Translations under genes and position numbers: made by a program | Shown: positions 38,101 to 44,633 of the stretch, piece after piece | How positions within the stretch are numbered: position 1 is the stretch's first letter | Layout of the letters: every line of letters begins with the position of its first letter | Assembly (NCBI GenBank): GCA_032718475.1 | Contig: JAUCBJ010003656.1 | Location: 1 to 44,633, forward strand | DNA: 44,633 bases | Source: Nemertoderma westbladi | Lineage: Eukaryota > Xenacoelomorpha > Nemertodermatida > Nemertodermatidae | Direction of reading: 5' to 3' | Notes under the pieces: model-generated | What the model was told of the DNA's origin: nothing | Database searches by the model: none | Seen by the model: the letters and a program-made list of their open reading frames with translations, nothing else

Positions 38101-38970
38101 GGGTGGTGCGCTTTTTACTTTTTTTCGATTCTATTGCTCTACAGGTGCACCAAAGTTGCTAAATGGTAAAAAAGTAAGGCAAAAAAAATTTATTTAAATT
38201 TCGTCTATATCTTCACGGATCCCAAGAGGGTTAAATTTTGAGCCATCGCGATGCACCATAATGAGATATATAACAATTTAACACATTGATGAAAGATCAA
38301 TGACTCAAAGAAAGAACTTCCTGCATGCATCAAATGTGATCAAATGGGTCCAAACTTAGTTAGATAGTTGGGACTAAGGGAAGTAGTGCCACGGGCACAT
38401 GGCCAGAACCTACCCTTTGGCACAAGTGACTCTTATTCTCAATTTTGGCGATGGACAACTTTTAGGCTATAAAAAGGCTGTAATGTAGACTTGTGCCTGA
38501 CTTCACATTTTCTGCGATATCTCAAGAACTATTCGCTCTACGTTTGTTTTGAAGGTGTCTACCCCCACTAAGTCGGACATTGCGGTTCTAATGAGTATAA
38601 TATTAAGCCGTAGGGGAACTCGAAGTTGGCCATCGCGAAAATTGAGAATAATCTAGTGGCACTAGTTCCATTGATCCAAAAATTTAAATTTTGGTATCTA
38701 ACTACAGTAGGTTTGGACCAATTTGAAGACATTTGATGCAGGGAGGAAGTTCTTTCTTGTGTCTTTGATCTTTCATCAATGTGTTATATTTTTATATATC
38801 TCATTAGGGTGCATCGCGACGGCTCAAAATTTCAACCCTCTTGGGATCTGTGAAGATATAGAGGAAATTTAAAGAAATTTTTTTTGCCTTATTTTTTTAC
38901 AGTACCATTTGGCAACTTTTGTGCACCGGTAGAACAATGAAATCGAAAAAAAGTAAAAAACGAACCACCC
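38101..38970. mobile_element. Foldback/MITE element with about 350-bp inverted arms
   Basis: GGGTGGTGCGCTTTTTACTT at the left faces AAAAAACGAACCACCC at the right. Pairing continues through TTTTTTTCGATT, GGTGCAC-AAAGTTGC, TTGGGATC, CATTGATGAAAGATCAA and ATTCTCAATTTT-GCGATGG-CAACTT, leaving a centre of under 200 bases. TA borders both ends; an 8-bp pair, gaattaat and gaaatcat, agrees at six bases if the ends are moved out by one or two. No transposase frame. Confidence 0.85.
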
Positions 38971-38972
38971 TA

Positions 38973-39828
38973 GAAATCATTTTTTAATTTTTTTGGCCAG
39001 ACGAATGACGAGGCTCCTATCAGTTGTCCCCCAACTCATTTCAGATTTCTTGTAATGTGGTGGATATTTCAAAATTTTCTGCCACGCCCTCTTTTTGTAG
39101 TAGCATGTAAAATTATATTTGAGATGACAACACTCAATAGTTTAACCACTTAAGACATTCCCCATAAGAGCTTATCGTATCATCCCCATGAGCTTTCCCC
39201 TTTTTGAGATTTTGAATAGCCTAATGTACCTCCTCTTCTTCAAATGGTTCAAATAAAAAGTATTTAAAGTTATTCCTAGATTAATTTATCGAGATATTTG
39301 TACTTACTGTAGCCAAGTTACAACAGTACCAAGAAAATCATATTTACCACTGTTTAATTCCCTGTAATGTTTCTCGAAAGTATATTGATATCAGTATTAC
39401 CAGTGTCACTTTCGTTGCCGCTACATTTCTGTTTCCAAATTTTTTACTGTCTCTCTGGCTGAGACTTGCTAGAATTTTTGACTGATTTAATTTCTAGTCA
39501 TGTCTCGAATTCCGTAAGACTTTCTATATTTAATACGGGCCTCGTTTACAAGATGCTGTGATGCTGTTGTTATTGCAACGGCATTTATTTACTTTATTAT
39601 TTAAATCCCTAGGTAGGCCTACACCGCATTATATATTTCACTAAATTCCGAATTACCTCCCGTCACCTTTTCTATTAACCCTATTGACCTATTGTCTGCG
39701 TGACTTTTCCTGAAATTTAATGGGCTATCCAACAGCCAAAACGCCATATACATGGATATGCTAGTTTTCGTGCTGTGGTCCCTCTCTGCCCCCATCATCA
39801 GTTTTTTTCGTACTAAAATTTTCAAAAA
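38973..39828. other. Non-coding sequence
   Basis: AT-rich; no repeat pair or reading frame that I can support. Confidence 0.5.
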
Positions 39829-40262
39829 TTTTTTGGCTCACTAACTAACATCAATTTATTTCTAGTATATAACGGTTTTTAGGAAGCTGATCACGAATCG
39901 AATATGACACTGAAATATATCGTTTATTGAAGATTAGGGCATTTTTCTATTTGTGTCAATGAGCGCACTAAAAATACAATTAAAGCACACATTTGATAAT
40001 CAAAAATCATAACCAAATCAACCTGATTGTTAGATATTATGGGTTAACTGGTACGCTGATAACGAATATGACACCCAAAAATATCGTATTATCCATCCAA
40101 ATTCTATATTTGCCGTTTTAAGTTTATGGTACTTGCGTTTTTCGTCTCGCCGGGCACCAAAAATGGATTTGCATTCCGGAAATATTTATAACTAGTTTCA
40201 TCGTGATCAGCGACCTCGAAAACCCTTATACCATCAAAATTGTAATTTTTTGAGCCAAAGTT
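39829..40262. repeat. Degenerate repeat with GCTGATCACGAA motifs
   Basis: GGAAGCTGATCACGAATCGA-ATATGACAC (39891) recurs as GGTACGCTGATAACGAATATGACAC (40050), and inverted as CGTGATCAGCGACCTCG (40203). Both direct copies continue with AAATATATCGT-like sequence. The outer flanks TTTTTTGGCTCA and TTTTTTGAGCCAAA are also an inverted pair. It looks like a decayed tandem or palindromic element with a unit of roughly 165-175 bp. Confidence 0.5.
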
Positions 40263-40285
40263 CTAAAATATTTCTAAAATGACCA

Positions 40286-40308
40286 CCCCCCCCCCCCCCC
40301 CCCCCCCC
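40286..40308 (+). repeat. Poly-C run (23)
   Basis: Homopolymer in otherwise AT-rich non-coding DNA, about 280 bases left of the 15-bp repeat element. Confidence 0.9.
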
Positions 40309-40589
40309 ACTGGACCAATTACGTTGTAAAATAGTCCGGGCCAGATAGGGTTAAATATTCTGCTATACGGTTGCTTTAAAGTATATCGTATAATATTTCT
40401 ATATGGAAAATAAATAAAGAATACGATATTATATATCTGGGTGAAAAGTCGGAAACACCCCCACCACAGGCTATGTGCCCCCCTAGAGTGCAAGGGTGGC
40501 GTTTCGGAAAAAAGGTGCGACTCGGCATAAAAGTCGCGATAGTTAGGCTATTAAGTAGTCTGTCCTATTCTACTTATTATCCGAAGCAA

Positions 40590-41290
40590 GGAAAATTCCG
40601 ACTCGGACAATTCCGACTCGGACAATTCCGACTCGGACAATTCCGACTCGGACAATTCCTACCCGGACATTTCTGACCTAGGACGGAATTGTCAGGTTCG
40701 GAATTGTCTGGATCAAAATAAATAAAAATAATTAATAAAAATAACCTGAAATCGATTACAAAAATCTCTGTTCCAGAACACTAATATTTTTCTTAATTGA
40801 TAGCTACAGTAATATATGTTTTAGAACATTTCACAAACCGTAGCAAAGTCTAGCTATAGTATGAAAATTTCGGTGGTGTGCCGTAAACACTATAATGCCG
40901 AATTCGAAAAGTACTATGTAACTATAAAATTACATAGCAAGCGTGTCGAACGAATAATATCCAATGGATATTATCATATTATCCATGGACACAGCCTCAA
41001 TGGCCTCAATCTAATGTTGAATAATAAAACGATGTAAATGTTAAATAGAATTATTATTTATTATCATTCTTATTTTTAAAATATTTGGGTTGGAATTGTC
41101 CTATGGTGGATCCGGGCAACTCCGACCCATGAAAATTTAATTCGATCTTTGAGTGGGTCGGACTAGTCAGGGTCGCAATTGTCCGCGTCGGAATTATCCG
41201 GGTCGGTATTGTCCGGGTCGGTATTGTCCGCGTCGGAATTATCCGGGTCGGAAATGTCCGGGTCGGTATTGTCCGGGTCGGAATTCTCCG
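40590..41290. mobile_element. Foldback element whose arms are 15-bp tandem repeats
   Basis: The left end has GGACAATTCCGACTC repeated about five times (40590-40675), with a few inverted units to 40710. The right end (41155-41290) has the complement, GGGTCGGAATTGTCC and variants, about nine times. Between them lie about 440 bases of AT-rich sequence. Inverted arms made of short tandem repeats are the pattern of Foldback-type transposons. No transposase frame and no clear target duplication. Confidence 0.75.
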
Positions 41291-41344
41291 TACACCTTAT
41301 AATCCTAATAATATATTATATGATTGTCCTCGTCTTCGGCCTCT

Positions 41345-43892
41345 GCAGTTGCATTGGGCTGAGGCTAGTGGAAGGGTGGAGCTGGAGCCACAGCGGGTGG
41401 TATAGGGAGGAGCAGTTGGATAGGGCTGAGGCTGGTGGAAGGGTGGAGCTGCAGCCACAGCGGGTGGTATAGGGAGGAGCAGTTGCATTGGGCTGAGGCT
41501 GGTGGAAGGGTGGAGCTGGAGACACAGCGGGTGGCATAGGGAGGAGCAGTTGGATTGGGCTGAGGCTGGTGGAAGGGTGGAGCTGGAGCCACAGCGGGTG
41601 GTATAGGGAGGAGCAGTTGGATAGGGCTGAGGCTGGTGGAAGGGTGGAGCTGCAGCCACAGCGGGTGGTATAGGGAGGAGCAGTTGGATAGGGCTGAGGC
41701 TGGTGGAAGGGTGGAGCTGCAGCCACAGCGGGTGGTATAGGGAGGAGCACTTGGATTGGGCTGAGGCTGGTGGAAGGGTGGAGCTGGAGACACAGCGGGT
41801 GGCATAGGGAGGAGCAGTTGTATTGGGCTGAAGCTGCAGCCACAGCGGCTGAAATAGGGAGGAGCAGTTGGATTGGGCTGATGCTGGTGGAAGGGTGGAG
41901 CTGGAGCAACAGCGGGTGGTATGGGGAGGAGCAGTTGGATTGGGCTGAGGCTGGTGGAAGGGTGGAGCTGGAGCCACAGCGGGTGGCATAGGGAGGAGCA
42001 GTTGGATTGGGCTGAGGCTGGTGGAAGGGTGGAGCTGGAGCCACAGCGGGTGGCATAGGGAGGAGCAGTTGGATTGGGGTGAGGCTGATGGAAGGGTGGA
42101 GCTAGAGCCACAGCGGTGGTATAGGGAGGAGCAGTTGGATTGGGCTGAGGCTGGTAGAATGGTGGAGCTGGAGCCACAGCGGGTGGTATAGGGAGGAGCA
42201 GTTGGATTGGGCTGAGGCTGGTGGAAGGGTGGAGCTGGAACCACAGCGGGTGGTATAGGGTGGAGCAGTTGCATTGGGCTGAGGCTGGTGGAAGGGTGGA
42301 GATGGAGCCACAGCGGGTGGTATAGGCAGGAGCAGTTGGATTGGGCTGAGGCTGGTGGAAGGGTGGAGCTGGAGCCACAGCGGGTGGCATAGGGAGGAGC
42401 AGTTGGATTGGGCTGAGGCTGGTGGAAGGGTGAAGCTGGAACCACAGTGGGTGGTATAGGGTGGGGCAGTTGCATTGGGCTGAGGCTGGTGGAAGGGTGG
42501 AGCTGGAGCCACAGCGGGTGGTATCAGGATGAGCAGTTGGATTGGGGTGAGGCTGATGGAAGGGTGGAGCTGGAGCCACAGCGGTGGTATAGGGAGGAGC
42601 AGTTGGATTGGGCTGAGGGTGGTGGAAGGGTGGAGCTGGAGCCACGCGGGTGGTATAGGGAGGAGCAGTTGGATTGGGCTGAGGCTGGTGGAAGGGTGGA
42701 CCTGGAGCCACAGCGGGTGGTATACGGAGGAGCAGTTGGATTGGGCTGAGGCTGGTGGAAGGGTGGAGCTTGAGCCACAGCGGGTGGTATAGGGAGGAGC
42801 AGTTGGATTGGGCTGAGGCTGGTGGAAGGGTGGAGCTGGAGCCACTGCGGGTGGTATTGGGAGGAGCAGTTGGATTGGGCTGAGGGTGATGGAAGGGTGG
42901 AGCTGGAGCCACAGCGAATGGTATCGGGAGGGGCAGTTGTATTGGGCTGAGGCTGGTGGAAGGGTGGAGCTGGAGCCACAGCGGGTGGTATAGGGAGGAG
43001 CAGTTGGATTGGGCTGAGGCTGGTGGAAGGGTGGAGCTGGAGCCACAGCGGGTGGTATAGGGGGGAGCAGTTGGATTGGGCTGAGACTGATAGAAGGGTG
43101 GAGCTGGAGCCACAGCGGGTGGTATAGGGAGAAGCAGTTGGATTGGGCTGAGGCTGGTGGAAGGGTGGAGCTGGAGCCACAGCGGGTGGTATAGGGAGGA
43201 GCAGTTGGATTGGACTGAAGCTGCAGCCACAGCGGCTGAAATAGGGAGGAGCAGTTGGATTGGGCTGATGCTGGTGGAAGGGTGGAGCTGGAGCAACAGC
43301 GGGTGGTATTGGGAGGAGCAGTGGGATTGGGCTGAGGCTGGTGGAAGGGTGGAGCTAGAGCCACAGAAGGTGTTATAGGGAGGAGCAGTTGGATTGGGCT
43401 GAGGCTGGTGGAAGGGTGGAGCTGGAGCCACAGCGGGTGGTATAGGGAGGAGCAGTTGGATTGGACTGAAGCTGCAGCCACAGCGGCTGAAATAGGGAGG
43501 AGCAGTTGGATTGGACTGATGCTGGTGGAAGGGTGGAGCTGGAGCCACAGCGGGTGGTATAGGGAGGAGCAGTGGGATTGGGCTGAGGCTGGTGGAAGGG
43601 TGGAGCTGGAGCCACATCGGGTGCTATAGGGAGGAGCAGTTTGATTGGGCTGAAGCTGGTGGAGCTGGAGCCACAGCGGGTGTTATAGGGAGGAGCAGTT
43701 GGATTGGGCTGAGGCTGGTGGAAGGGTGGAGCTGTAGCCACTGCGGGTGGTAGGGAGGAGCAGTTTGATTGGGCTGAAGCAGCTTGAGCTGGAGCCACAG
43801 CTGGTGGTATAGGGAGGAGCAGTTGGATTGGGCTGAGGCTGTTGGAAGGGTGGAGCTGAAGCCATAACGGGTGGTATAGGGAGGAGCGGTTG
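41345..43892. repeat. 67-bp minisatellite, about 38 units
   Basis: The unit runs AGGGAGGAGCAGTTGGATTG, then GGCTGAGGCTGGTGGAAGGG, then TGGAGCTGGAGCCACAGCGG, then GTGGTAT. Since 67 is not a multiple of three, each reading frame passes through all three phases in 201 bases. All three minus phases lack stops, so minus frames of up to 750 codons appear with a 67-residue Pro/Ser/Gln-rich period. A shortened unit (CTGAAGCTGCAGCCACAGCG then GCTGAAATA) recurs at 41830, 43215 and 43467, each time followed by the same variant unit, showing block duplications. No start signal or flanking exon supports a gene. Confidence 0.93.
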
Positions 43893-44318
43893 CCCTGGTG
43901 ACATTACGATCCAATCAGGGTACCAAGTGCTGGGTGCCTCTCAAAAGGTAGGTATTTTTACACAATGCCTTTTTTTGCAGAATCGCACCTTTTTTGACGA
44001 AAGGCAACGACATCGATATATAACACATCTATTATTTATCTTTATATTTTGCCGAGGCGCAACTTCACTTTTACGTTCTGTTCAAAGGCGCAGTATGCGA
44101 TAGTTAAAAAACAAGACACATACAGTATCATCACTCAAATAAAACAGACCAAAACAAAACAATACCAATAAAATAATTGAGGCTATTACAATGTACAGTA
44201 TTAGCTATTTACAAAATGTGTAATAAAATTCAAGAAATTGCTCGTTAAATAATTAATAGAAACAAATAATCTCCATTAACGTTCATCCATAATGTGGTTT
44301 AACTTTAAAGAGGTGTTT
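43893..44318. other. Non-coding sequence right of the minisatellite
   Basis: AT-rich. A TCGCACCTTTTTT block near 43983 is the inverse of AAAAAAGGTGCGA near 40512 on the other side of the array, a possible weak inverted pair. Nothing else is recognised. Confidence 0.45.
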
Positions 44319-44390
44319 TTAACCCGCCGAAGACCGTTTGATTCAGGTTACACCCAGGACCGTTTGGGTCAAATTGACCCACAGTACAGT
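44319..44390 (+). mobile_element. Possible piggyBac-like terminus
   Basis: TTAA is followed directly by CCCGCCGAAGACCG, and about 45 bases on by the near-palindrome GGGTCAAATTGACCC. PiggyBac elements insert at TTAA, have ends beginning with C runs, and often show GGGTCA-type repeats near the end. The other end would be outside the window, so this is only a suggestion. The rest, to 44633, shows no feature. Confidence 0.3.
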
Positions 44391-44633
44391 ATATTATTGA
44401 TAAATATCATTCAAAATGACCAAAACTGAGGCATTATCAGTGGGGAAACTCATTTGCGACTTACGGCCCAGTTACTTAGGCTATTTACATCCGATTTGGT
44501 TTCAATAACGAGCGTAGCGAGTGACAGAACGAAACGAGAGTTTCTCATTTTGTTCAGATATGTACTGTAGTGCACCATTCCAGCAGGCACATCACGCAGG
44601 TCCAGACACATTACCGGTTACTGCATTATGAAA

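Noticed and set aside
40495-44010. AAAAAAGGTGCGA / TCGCACCTTTTTT as terminal repeats of one large element enclosing the 67-bp array
   Set aside because: Only about 13 bases match well and no target duplication is visible.

Overview
Organism and overall nature. This is eukaryotic, metazoan DNA that consists almost entirely of transposable elements and tandem repeats; I see no convincing host protein-coding gene. BEL/Pao LTR retrotransposons with A17-type proteases, a Penelope-like element, a LINE, and hAT-, Tc1/mariner- and foldback-type DNA elements together point to a non-mammalian animal, most plausibly an aquatic invertebrate. The background is rich in short palindromes (AGGCCT, ACCGGT, TACTGTA) and has twelve poly-G/poly-C runs of 10-27 bases. 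The species cannot be named from sequence alone. || Layout. 1-900: no recognisable feature. 900-990: tRNA-derived SINE head (minus). 1142-1800: poly-G run, then a decayed Penelope-like element 3' end (GIY-YIG endonuclease). 1908-3349: 5'-truncated LINE reverse transcriptase with one frameshift. 4155-16584: a complete, young, unusually large (12.4 kb) BEL/Pao element on the minus strand with near-identical 547/541-bp LTRs, called element 1. In its own direction it carries a very long N-terminal Gag extension, Gag, protease-RT-RNase H, an integrase core lacking its zinc domain, a minisatellite, and an extra ORF with three CCHC zinc knuckles in the position where an env-like gene would sit. 17330-24329: a second, different BEL/Pao element on the same strand (element 2). 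It is one long polyprotein frame broken by two nonsense codons and one frameshift, and it ends inside the integrase zinc domain. 24330-28014: AT-rich sequence with a 290-bp tandem duplication. 28015-30932: two palindromic elements and a 1.3-kb minisatellite. 30956-38014: a sequence present twice in direct orientation; one copy is split by a 1,255-bp TA-flanked element whose empty site survives in the other copy, and a hAT-type element with a perfect 8-bp target duplication lies between them. 38101-41290: further foldback elements. 41345-43892: a 67-bp minisatellite of about 38 units, open in all three minus frames. 44319 onward: possible piggyBac-like terminus. || How the genes work together. 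In element 1 the proteins would form a capsid (Gag), process it (aspartic protease), copy RNA to DNA (RT/RNase H) and integrate it (integrase). The two LTRs differ at two substitutions and one 6-bp indel, so insertion was recent, yet the integrase zinc domain is already missing. That suggests either damage since insertion or help in trans. Frame breaks in the Gag region coincide with poly-G runs and with a 34-bp duplication. Both BEL elements carry a long charged helical region ahead of Gag, which I regard as the most interesting shared and possibly undescribed trait, together with the triple-knuckle ORF of element 1.
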